The notes under the pieces: model-generated
Told to the model about the DNA's origin: nothing
Databases searched by the model: none
The model's input: the letters and a program-made list of their open reading frames with translations, nothing else
Assembly (NCBI GenBank): GCA_910589485.1
Contig: CAJUSW010000002.1
Location: 124,001-188,000 of the forward strand
Direction of reading: 5' to 3'
Source of the DNA: an uncultured Duncaniella sp.
GTDB taxonomy: Bacteria > Bacteroidota > Bacteroidia > Bacteroidales > Muribaculaceae
DNA length: 64,000 bases
Made by a program: the position numbers and the translations under genes
Part shown: positions 43,832 through 52,119 of the stretch, piece after piece
Numbering within the stretch: the first letter of the stretch is position 1
Layout: the number at the start of each line of letters is the position of its first letter

Positions 43832-45124
43832 ATGAAACCGATAATCAGTACTACCATCGCCCTCGCATCGCTGGGCCTCTTAGCCGTTTCATGTGCCACC
43901 GGTGAGCAGGGATGCCCGTTCCACGCTGTAGTGGCCCAGGACGGAAGCGGAGATTTCCTTTCGGTACAGGAAGCGGTCAACGCCGCCCCCGACAGCCTCG
44001 ACACCCCCTATCTTATATTCGTGAAGAACGGCTCCTACGAGGAGCAGGTGGTGATCCCCGAGACCAAACCCTATCTCCATCTCATAGGTCAGGACAAGGA
44101 GCAGACCATCATACACCTCAAGCTCAATGTGGGTGGAAAGCCCGACAACACCGAGGAGGATTTCTGGAAATGCTCAGTACACAACCCCGACTCGCCTGTG
44201 CATGAGTATGAAGGAGCTGTGGTGGTGGTGAAGGCACCGCATTTCTACACCGAGAATATCTCCTATATAAACGACTATGGTGTCTCGGCCCAGAATGGAC
44301 CTCAGGCATTGGCAATGAAGAGCCATGCCGACTGTGCCGCGTTCAACAACTGCATATTCCGCTCCTTCCAGGACACATGGATGACCACAACCAAGGACAA
44401 CGAGCGTCACTACGTGAACAACTGCTGGATCGAGGGTGCCGTGGACTACCTCTACGGCGGTGGCGACGTCCTCGTGGAGAACTCCACATTCTATAATGTG
44501 AGAAGCGGATCGGTGATCGTGGCCCCTTGTCACGAAAATGCCCGTTATGGCTACGTGATACGCGACTGTGTGGTCGACGGCAACGAGCAGGCTGCCGACG
44601 GCAAGCTCTTGCTCGGTCGCCCCTGGCACAACAGCCCCCGCGCCCTCTATGTCAACACCACCATGCGTATTCCGGTGGCCCCCGAGGGGTGGACCGATAT
44701 GGGCACCATCCCCGGCCTCTTCGCCGAGTATGGCAGCCACGACCATGACGGAAATCCCCTTGACCTCACAGCGAGAAAGACTACTTACAGCTACACCTCC
44801 CGCGAAGGTGAGAAATTCTCCGGAACCTCACGCACATCCATTACCGACGACGAGGCTTCAGACCTTGTGTATGCCAACATGATCCCCGGCAACGACGGCT
44901 GGGATCCCCGCGCCATGATGGCAAGTCTGCCTGCCCCGGCCAGCGTGGAGGTGTCCACCTCCTCCGTGAAGTGGGAACCTGTTCCCGGTGCACGCGGATA
45001 TGTGGTGCTCGACGGTGACGAGGTGGCCGGTTTCTCCACCGCCACGTCATGCAAGCTCGCCCGCGCTCCCAAGGGGGAACTTAAGGTGAGGGCCGTGAAT
45101 GCCTACGGCTCGCTCGGCGCGTGA
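43832..45124 (+). CDS. Lipoprotein pectinesterase-like protein, CE8, with C-terminal extension
   Basis: A 430-aa CE8-fold lipoprotein (lipobox LLAVSC, Cys21), so probably surface-exposed. The N-terminal VVAQDGSGDFLSVQEAVNA, ALAMKSHADCAAFNNCIFR, and SFQDTWMTTTKDNERHYVNN correspond to the catalytic strands of pectinesterases. WIEGAVDYLYGGGDVLVEN matches the second aspartate region, and LLLGRPWHNSPRALY follows. The last 70 residues (PASVEVSTSSVKWEPVPGA) form a fibronectin-III-like beta domain absent from the paralogue at 41087. Three ATGs are in frame (43820, 43826, 43832); I chose the last as it starts a normal lipoprotein signal. susC follows after 47 bp. Confidence 0.88.
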   Translation: MKPIISTTIALASLGLLAVSCATGEQGCPFHAVVAQDGSGDFLSVQEAVNAAPDSLDTPYLIFVKNGSYEEQVVIPETKPYLHLIGQDKEQTIIHLKLNVGGKPDNTEEDFWKCSVHNPDSPVHEYEGAVVVVKAPHFYTENISYINDYGVSAQNGPQALAMKSHADCAAFNNCIFRSFQDTWMTTTKDNERHYVNNCWIEGAVDYLYGGGDVLVENSTFYNVRSGSVIVAPCHENARYGYVIRDCVVDGNEQAADGKLLLGRPWHNSPRALYVNTTMRIPVAPEGWTDMGTIPGLFAEYGSHDHDGNPLDLTARKTTYSYTSREGEKFSGTSRTSITDDEASDLVYANMIPGNDGWDPRAMMASLPAPASVEVSTSSVKWEPVPGARGYVVLDGDEVAGFSTATSCKLARAPKGELKVRAVNAYGSLGA

Positions 45125-45171
45125 TTTACCTCTAAAAATATTACCCTTATTCTAATAACCTAAATTTTAGC

Positions 45172-48100
45172 ATGAGAACCAAATTGACAGCAATCATCAG
45201 GCATGCATGTCTTGCCCTGATGCTCCTTGTCGCCCACGCAGCGGTCGCACAGACCGTCACGGTGACCGGAGCTGTGACCGACCCCCAGCAGGAACCGCTG
45301 ATGGGTGTGGTAGTCGCTGAGAAAGGCAAACCCTCCAACGGAGTCGTGACCGATCTCGACGGTAACTACAGCATCAAGGTATCCCCCTCGGCAGTACTAA
45401 CCTTCACCTACACGGGCTTCACCTCGCGTGATGAGGCCGTGGCCGGACGCACCACCATCGACGTGGTGCTCACCGAGGATCTCCAGAATCTCGACGAGGT
45501 TGTGGTGATCGGCTACGGTACAATGCGCCGTAAGGACCTCACCGGAGCTGTGGCTTCAGTGAAAGGCGAGGATCTTGTGGCCAATCCCGTGTCCAATGTA
45601 ACCCAGGCACTCCAGGGACGCCTCCCGGGCGTTAACGTGGTGTCGCAGGACGGCCGTCCCGGCGCATCCATCTCGGTGCGTGTGCGTGGCGGCGGCTCCA
45701 TCACCCAGAGCAACGAGCCACTCTATGTGGTCGACGGTTTCCCCGTGAGTAACCTCGACAATATCGCGGCCTCCGAGATCGAGTCGATTGATGTGCTCAA
45801 GGATGCCGCCTCTACAGCCATCTACGGTGCCCGCGGTGCCAACGGCGTTATCCTCGTCACCACCAAGGGTGGCCAGGCCGGAAAAGCCAAGGTGACCTAT
45901 GAGGGATATGTGCAGTTCAAGAATGTGGCCAAGAAGCAGGAGACTCTCTCGGCCCAGGAATATATTCTCGACAACTGGAGCTATGCCGCCTCGCGCGGTG
46001 CTTCCCACCAGGACGCCATGGAGAAATACTTCGGCCTCGGCACCAAGTATGGCAACCACTATGCCGACTATGCAGGTGTCACCGCCCATCAGTATGACGA
46101 CGATATCCTCCGCACCGGTTTCACCCACAATCACAATCTTGCCGTTACCGGCGGTTCCGAGAGCACCCGCATGGCCTTCAATGTAGGCTATATCGATGAT
46201 GAGGGTATCCGCATCAACTCCGACTACAACCGCTTCACCACATCGCTCAAGGTACAGCAGAAGATCTCCGAGACCATCACCCTCGATGCCGAGGCTCGTT
46301 ACAATGAGTCAAACCTCAACGGTGCCGGCGCGCGTTACACCTCGGGTGCCTACCATTACAAGCCCATCGACAATCCCCTGGGCGGTATCCCCTATACCGA
46401 CGTCAGCTCGGGCTTCAGCTTCGGTGTGCAGAACATCGACAACTCCCACAATCCCGTCGAGCTGATCAACGACATCACCAGCGAGACCCAGAACAGGAAT
46501 TTCCGTGGAAACGCCGCAGTGACCTGGAACATTATCTCCGGCCTCACAGCCCGTTCCGAAATAGCCCTCACCCGTGGTTCATCCCGCTCCACCTATTACG
46601 AGAACGGATACACCAACGGTGACAAGCGCGCCAACATGACCCGCAGCACCTCCAAAGGTCTCCGCTGGGTCAACACCCTCAATTACCAGTTTGACATCAA
46701 GGATATCCATTCCTTCAACATCCTGGCCGGTTACGAGCTTATAAAGAACGAGAGCGAGTCAACCTACGTGGAGGGACGCGGCTATCCCGATACATTCGAT
46801 TACGACCGTGCCATGGCCATGATCCACACCGCCACCTACAACACCTCGTTCTACAACACCTTCGGTGTCCCCGACAGGACCATCTCATGGTTTGGCCGTG
46901 TGAACTACAACCTTATGGACCGCTACCTGTTCACCGCCACATTCCGTGCCGACGGTTCATCCAAGTTTGCCCCCAACAACCGCTGGGGTTACTTCCCCGC
47001 CGTGGCTGCCGGATGGCGCATCTCCGAGGAAAGCTTCATGGAGGATACACGCGACTGGCTCTCCAACCTCAAGCTCCGTCTCTCGTGGGGCGAATCGGGT
47101 GCCGACAATATCAGCCCCAACCTCTGGCGCGAAACCTGGTCAAGCTCCACCAACACCAAGCTCCCTATCAACGGCGAGTTCCTCCCGTTCTACCGTCCCG
47201 ATGGTATGAAGGCCAACAGCGACCTCAAGTGGGAGACCACCGTGTCGCGCAACCTCGGTGTGGACTTCGGATTCCTCAACGGCCGCATCAACGGTTCTAT
47301 CGAGGCTTACTGGAACACCACTAAAGATCTTCTCATGGTGGTGCCCGTTGACAACACCTCGGGCTACACCCATCAGTATCAGAACTTCGGACAGATCTCC
47401 AACAAGGGTATAGAGATCTCGGTCAATGCCGACATATACCGCAAGGGTGATTTCCGTTTCAGCGCGGGTGCCATCTACAACTACAACCGCAACAACCTCG
47501 ACAAGATGCAGAACGCCGACCAGTACATCTACTCCTCCTACTGGGGATCATCTGCCCAGACTCCCTCCATGGACTGGATGCTGGCTGTCGACCGCCCCAT
47601 TGGCCTGGTGCGCGGATACATTGCCGACGGTTTCTACACCACTGCCGACTTTGATTACGCCAACGGCGTGTACACTCTCAAGAAGGATGTCCCCGATCTC
47701 GAGAAGGTGATACTTGCCACATGTCCCCACCCCTTCCAGCTTGCCGACGGGCAGGTGGCCTTCCCCGGTGCTCCCAAGTTTGTCGACACCACCGGCGACG
47801 GTAAGGTCAACGCCGACGATGCCGTGTGTCTCGGTGAGGTGCGTCCCCGCCACACCGGTAGCTTCCACCTTGATTTCGGTTACAAGGGATGGGATCTCTC
47901 GGCCAACTTCAACTGGACCTATGGTGGCAAGGTGTACAACGCCAATGCCATGATGGATGCCTCGGGCAATGAGTACGTAGGCCTTACCCGCCAGTATGGT
48001 GCATGGCGTGCCGGCACCTACCGTATCTATGACGTGGACAACTCAGGCAACCTCTATGCCGTGACCGAGCCGGGCGCTCTTGATGCCCTCAACGCCAATG

Positions 48101-48435
48101 CCGTGTCGGCCACCCCCTACCATCAGAGCGGTATCGTGTCATCGGAATTCCTTGAGGACGGTTCCTATCTGCGCCTCCAGACTCTCACTCTCGGTTACAC
48201 CCTGCCACAGCAGCTCACCTCCAAGGCCCGCATCTCCAACCTGCGCCTCTACGTGACCGCCGGCAACCTCTTCACCATCACCGGCTACAAGGGCCTTGAC
48301 CCCGAGGTCAACACCAACACCGCCGGTACAGTGGGATTCGGTAGCTCCGTGCGCAATTTCCCCATGTTCAACATGGACTACGGCACCTATCCTCGTGCCC
48401 GCACATGGACCATCGGAGCCTCCGTAACATTCTAA
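45172..48435 (+). CDS. SusC-like TonB-dependent outer membrane receptor
   Basis: Imports oligosaccharides through the outer membrane together with its SusD lid. The 1087-aa protein has a signal peptide (residues 1-27, ending AAVAQT). A carboxypeptidase-like domain follows (VTGAVTDPQQEPLMGVVV), then a TonB box region (LDEVVVIGYGTMRRKDLTGA) and a plug with VRVRGGGSITQSNEPLYVVDG. The barrel runs from about residue 230 to the end. The C-terminus RTWTIGASVTF is a standard outer-membrane end. It lies 47 bp behind the lipoprotein CE8 gene and 27 bp before susD, so all three are probably one transcript. The CE8 neighbours point to pectin fragments as ligand. Confidence 0.97.
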   Translation: MRTKLTAIIRHACLALMLLVAHAAVAQTVTVTGAVTDPQQEPLMGVVVAEKGKPSNGVVTDLDGNYSIKVSPSAVLTFTYTGFTSRDEAVAGRTTIDVVLTEDLQNLDEVVVIGYGTMRRKDLTGAVASVKGEDLVANPVSNVTQALQGRLPGVNVVSQDGRPGASISVRVRGGGSITQSNEPLYVVDGFPVSNLDNIAASEIESIDVLKDAASTAIYGARGANGVILVTTKGGQAGKAKVTYEGYVQFKNVAKKQETLSAQEYILDNWSYAASRGASHQDAMEKYFGLGTKYGNHYADYAGVTAHQYDDDILRTGFTHNHNLAVTGGSESTRMAFNVGYIDDEGIRINSDYNRFTTSLKVQQKISETITLDAEARYNESNLNGAGARYTSGAYHYKPIDNPLGGIPYTDVSSGFSFGVQNIDNSHNPVELINDITSETQNRNFRGNAAVTWNIISGLTARSEIALTRGSSRSTYYENGYTNGDKRANMTRSTSKGLRWVNTLNYQFDIKDIHSFNILAGYELIKNESESTYVEGRGYPDTFDYDRAMAMIHTATYNTSFYNTFGVPDRTISWFGRVNYNLMDRYLFTATFRADGSSKFAPNNRWGYFPAVAAGWRISEESFMEDTRDWLSNLKLRLSWGESGADNISPNLWRETWSSSTNTKLPINGEFLPFYRPDGMKANSDLKWETTVSRNLGVDFGFLNGRINGSIEAYWNTTKDLLMVVPVDNTSGYTHQYQNFGQISNKGIEISVNADIYRKGDFRFSAGAIYNYNRNNLDKMQNADQYIYSSYWGSSAQTPSMDWMLAVDRPIGLVRGYIADGFYTTADFDYANGVYTLKKDVPDLEKVILATCPHPFQLADGQVAFPGAPKFVDTTGDGKVNADDAVCLGEVRPRHTGSFHLDFGYKGWDLSANFNWTYGGKVYNANAMMDASGNEYVGLTRQYGAWRAGTYRIYDVDNSGNLYAVTEPGALDALNANAVSATPYHQSGIVSSEFLEDGSYLRLQTLTLGYTLPQQLTSKARISNLRLYVTAGNLFTITGYKGLDPEVNTNTAGTVGFGSSVRNFPMFNMDYGTYPRARTWTIGASVTF

Positions 48436-48462
48436 TCACCACATCTTACTTTTGATACCATC

Positions 48463-50634
48463 ATGAATAAATTACTCAATATAGCTATCGTATCGGCCCT
48501 CGCCCTGGGTGCTACAGGATGTGAGGACTATCTCGATACGAATTCGCCGAGCGTCTCCGACCGCGAGTTTGTGTTCTCAAGCGAGGAGTCGGCACGCGGT
48601 GCGCTCAATTATGGTTACGAACTGCTCCGTGCCAACCGCAATATTCACTCCGTAGGCATATTCTGGGCTCCCATATGGGGCTCCGATATGGAGGGGTTGC
48701 AGGATGCCTACAGTGACGGAAGCATGGGACAGCTCGAAAAGAATTTCTATCCCACCGGCACCTCGGCAGTCAATATCAACGGCCTTGAGGCCTGGGAAGT
48801 GTTCGGCGACCTGTACAAGACCATCGGTGTGTGCAACGCTCTTATCGACAGCTTCGAGTCGCTCGAGAATTTCGCCACCATTATGTCGGGTGAGCCCAAC
48901 GCACTCTCGGATATCTACGGCCAGGCTGTGGCCCTGCGCGCCACCTGTTACCTGGAGCTGTGCCGTTTCTACGGCGATGTCCCCATGGTGGCCCATGCCG
49001 GCGAGAGCGCCAATGGCCTGAGCTCGCGTTTCGCCACCTACGACTGGTGCATGAAGAAACTCATGGAGGTCGAGGCCCACATGTACCGCGCCGGAGAGAA
49101 CGGTGTGCGTGCCGATGTGATGAACCGCAACTATGTCCAGGGCCTCATCGGACGCATAGCCCTCTACAATGCCGGCTATTGCACCCGCCGTACCGATCTC
49201 GATGCCTCGTTCTATGTCGATGGCGAGGGCAAAGTCCTGTCGTTTGACGACTGGGGCGTTGAGGATAGCCAGAACAAGGCCATGTATGGCCGTCGTGCCG
49301 ACTGGAAACAGGTGCTTGAGTCAGCCCGTCCCTATCTGGAGGCTTGTGTGGGCAATCCCGGCTCTATCAAGCTCCATCTTACCGATCCCCGTGGCGTGGA
49401 TGCCCAGGGCCGCGTGTACAACAGCCCCTACCAGTATGCTTTCCAGCAGATGCACAAGGATAATTCCATGGATGTAGCCGACGAGAGCGTCTATGAGATC
49501 CCCTTCATGCTCAACGGCGGTGCCGATCGTCCCGGCTACATAGGCCGTGCCTCTACCGGCGGTAACTATGGCGCACCCTGCGTGTCATGCGGTCAGAACC
49601 GCATCCAGCCTCATGTGTACTATGGATGGTTTGACCCGCGCGACGCCCGCCGTGACGCTTCCTGCTCCGTAACGGGTTCCGACGGCAATGGCCGTGAGAT
49701 CCTCCTCTCGCTTAACCAGGGTAACTGGGGTAAGGTGGGTATCACCTCCAACAAGTGGGACTGGAACCGCATGAAGAACCCCGACACCGCCACCTACGGC
49801 AACTCGGCCATCAATGTGAGCTACATGCGTATGTCCGACGTCTACCTCATGCTCGCCGAGGTGTATGCCGCCTTGGGGCAGGATGGCCAGGCCAAGACCT
49901 ATCTCGCTACTGTGCACAACCGCAATTTCCCCGGCGGTGTCGACGCCAACCTTGATTCATGGATCGCCGCCTGCGGAAACGAGTTCACCTCCACCTCATG
50001 GAGCGCGATGTACAAGGCCGTTGTAAAGGAGCGTGCTCTCGAGTTTGTCGGTGAAGGTGTTCGCCGCTTCGACCTCATCCGCACCGGTATGCTTCCCGAG
50101 GCAGCCTACAACAACCGTCGCGACATGGCCCGCGTGATCAGCGATATCGAGAGCAAGGGATATGCCGAGTTTGACAACGGCAACAAGCTCCCCGCCTACG
50201 TGTGGGTGAAGAGCGTCGATGCCAAGACTCTCAAGGGCTACCGCCTCACCGCCTCCACCCCTACCGGTATGGAGGACGATCCCGTGCTCTATCCCGCATG
50301 GCGCGGTGTCCACGACGATTGGGACGGTGTGCTCTCCTCGTTCGGTTATGCCACCTTCGGCCATTCGGCAACCAATGTAGCCATCAAGGGTCTTTTTGAT
50401 TACATAGCTCCCGGCTCGGCCGAGGCTCAGGCTCTCGAGGCCGATGGATATGTGCAGACCTCCTGGGGTGCCGACCTGCTTCTCGACAAGGATTCTCATG
50501 CCAACAAGGTGCTCGGCGGTTGCAGTGATGCCGATTTCCAGGCCCGCAAGTCGCCCGTCACCGTGCGTCCGTTCCGTTACCAGGATCTCCTGAACTCAGG
50601 CCTCACCAACGGCTATGGTTTCCGTCAGCAATAA
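48463..50634 (+). CDS. SusD-like glycan-binding lipoprotein
   Basis: Surface lipoprotein of 723 aa that captures glycans and caps the SusC channel. The lipobox GATGC has Cys20, followed by EDYLDTNSPS. TPR-like helices follow the SusD pattern: ARGALNYGYELLRAN, AVALRATCYLELCRFYGDVPMV, and later YMRMSDVYLMLAEVYAALG. The C-terminal motif KERALEFVGEGVRRFDLIRTG is a hallmark of the family. At 723 aa it is longer than most, with an extra region near residues 550-690. It pairs with the SusC gene 27 bp upstream; a terminator follows at 50714. Confidence 0.96.
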   Translation: MNKLLNIAIVSALALGATGCEDYLDTNSPSVSDREFVFSSEESARGALNYGYELLRANRNIHSVGIFWAPIWGSDMEGLQDAYSDGSMGQLEKNFYPTGTSAVNINGLEAWEVFGDLYKTIGVCNALIDSFESLENFATIMSGEPNALSDIYGQAVALRATCYLELCRFYGDVPMVAHAGESANGLSSRFATYDWCMKKLMEVEAHMYRAGENGVRADVMNRNYVQGLIGRIALYNAGYCTRRTDLDASFYVDGEGKVLSFDDWGVEDSQNKAMYGRRADWKQVLESARPYLEACVGNPGSIKLHLTDPRGVDAQGRVYNSPYQYAFQQMHKDNSMDVADESVYEIPFMLNGGADRPGYIGRASTGGNYGAPCVSCGQNRIQPHVYYGWFDPRDARRDASCSVTGSDGNGREILLSLNQGNWGKVGITSNKWDWNRMKNPDTATYGNSAINVSYMRMSDVYLMLAEVYAALGQDGQAKTYLATVHNRNFPGGVDANLDSWIAACGNEFTSTSWSAMYKAVVKERALEFVGEGVRRFDLIRTGMLPEAAYNNRRDMARVISDIESKGYAEFDNGNKLPAYVWVKSVDAKTLKGYRLTASTPTGMEDDPVLYPAWRGVHDDWDGVLSSFGYATFGHSATNVAIKGLFDYIAPGSAEAQALEADGYVQTSWGADLLLDKDSHANKVLGGCSDADFQARKSPVTVRPFRYQDLLNSGLTNGYGFRQQ

Positions 50635-50713
50635 GGAATAAATGAATGGTACACGATATCCAATAGGAACAGTTTTTAGGAAAGGTTAGTAAGAAACAGG
50701 TTGTTTCATTCGT

Positions 50714-50754
50714 TATGAGTCTGGAGCGGATCCCCCTCCGGACTCATACTTTTA
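50714..50754 (+). terminator. Terminator after susD
   Basis: TATGAGTC-TGGAG pairs with CTCCG-GACTCATA around a short loop, followed by CTTTTA (50749-50754). It separates the susCD transcript from the esterase gene that starts at 50800. Confidence 0.8.
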
Positions 50755-50799
50755 GAATCACATTAACCGTATAGAGTTTTATTTTAAGACTAACGTATC

Positions 50800-51942
50800 A
50801 TGAAAAAATACATTTTAGGACTATCAGCGCTTGCAGTCGCCATGTGCTCTATGGCTCAGGGCAACGGTAAAGGCTACGAGATAGAGCGCGACATGCCGTT
50901 GTTTCTCGACAGCATAAAGAGCGAGCTTACCTACCCCTTGGCGTGGGGCAACAGTGACATCACCGATTTCGACACATGGCGTGCCACAGCGCGCGACAAG
51001 ATGATCGAGCTTATGCTCGCTCCGCCTCCACGTGCCAACGCCTACGACATGAAAGTAATAGCCGAGGAGAAGCGCGACGGCTACACAGCCCGTAAGATAG
51101 AGTTTAATCTCACCCGTTACTCGAGGGTCACAGCCTATCTGCTCGTGCCCGATGGCGATGGGCCCTTCCCCGCTGTAGTGGCCTTGCACGATCATGGTGG
51201 CCACTGCACCATAGGAAAGGAGAAGATGATACGTCCATTCGGGGTGGATCAGGCTGTGCTCGACGACAGCGAAAAGTGGGTGCGCGATCTCTACGAAGGG
51301 CAATATGTGGGCGATTACCTTGCCCGCAACGGATATGTGGTCATTTCCACCGACGCTCTCTTCTGGGGTGAACGCGGACGCAAGGAGGGAGCCGACGGAA
51401 GCAAGTTTGCCAACGTGGCCGGTAACTTCATGATGCTCGGCCGCAACATGAGTGCGTGGATGACATTCGAGGACATGTATGCCACCGAATTCCTCGCCTC
51501 GCTTCCTCAGGTCGATGCCGGCAGGGTAGGGTGCATAGGACTCTCGATGGGTGCCTACCGTTCTTGGATGCTTGCCGCCCTCTCGCCCGTGATAAAGGCC
51601 GGAGCCGCCGTGTGCTGGATGACCACCACCGACACCCAGCTCTCATGGGAATATGGTCGCGAAAGCGGAGGTTTCGCCAACAATCACATAGGCATACGCA
51701 ATTATCTCGATTATCCCCACATCGCCTCGCTTGCATGTCCCAACGCCATGTATTTCGTCAACGGCGAGACCGACAAGCTCTTCCAGCCCCATGCCGTCAA
51801 GGAGGCTTACGCTACCATGCACAAGGTGTGGGACAGCCAGGGCGTGGGCGACCGTCTACGCACCTCGCTCCTCCCCATCGGCCACGAAATGCCCCTCTCC
51901 GTCCAGCGCTCCTGCCTCGAATTTCTCAATTCCTCATTATAG
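50800..51942 (+). CDS. Secreted alpha/beta-hydrolase esterase (CE19-like or acetyl-esterase-like)
   Basis: A 380-aa secreted hydrolase with signal peptide (residues 1-20, ending CSMAQG). The alpha/beta-hydrolase core has VVALHDHGGH as oxyanion region, the nucleophile in GCIGLSMGAYRSW, the acid in FVNGETDKLF and the histidine in LPIGHEMP. This layout is seen in acetyl xylan esterases and in the CE19 pectin methylesterases of Bacteroides. Given the pectinesterases next to it, a CE19-like role on pectin side groups is plausible, but the family cannot be settled by eye. It has its own upstream gap after a terminator and ends before a strong hairpin. Confidence 0.8.
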   Translation: MKKYILGLSALAVAMCSMAQGNGKGYEIERDMPLFLDSIKSELTYPLAWGNSDITDFDTWRATARDKMIELMLAPPPRANAYDMKVIAEEKRDGYTARKIEFNLTRYSRVTAYLLVPDGDGPFPAVVALHDHGGHCTIGKEKMIRPFGVDQAVLDDSEKWVRDLYEGQYVGDYLARNGYVVISTDALFWGERGRKEGADGSKFANVAGNFMMLGRNMSAWMTFEDMYATEFLASLPQVDAGRVGCIGLSMGAYRSWMLAALSPVIKAGAAVCWMTTTDTQLSWEYGRESGGFANNHIGIRNYLDYPHIASLACPNAMYFVNGETDKLFQPHAVKEAYATMHKVWDSQGVGDRLRTSLLPIGHEMPLSVQRSCLEFLNSSL

Positions 51943-51961
51943 AGCAAGGGGAAAGGTTATC

Positions 51962-52023
51962 AATGTTCCGGAATAAAAAAGTGCGGTTCTCACCCGCTTT
52001 TTTATTCCGGAACATTATTTTTT
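51962..52023 (+). terminator. 20-bp perfect inverted-repeat terminator
   Basis: Arms 51962-51981 and 51997-52016 match exactly over 20 bp (AATGTTCCGG.../...CCGGAACATT), with an inner GCGG/CCGC extension. A run of T follows (52018-52024). It ends the esterase transcript. A TATCTTTG -7-like box for the next operon is at 52089-52096. Confidence 0.9.
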
Positions 52024-52119
52024 TGTGGATGATACAAAAACATCGGCATTTGAGACATGACACGGAACGGCATACTTAAGATGTTGAGTATCTTTGTGAC
52101 TATTATAATACGCCATGAA

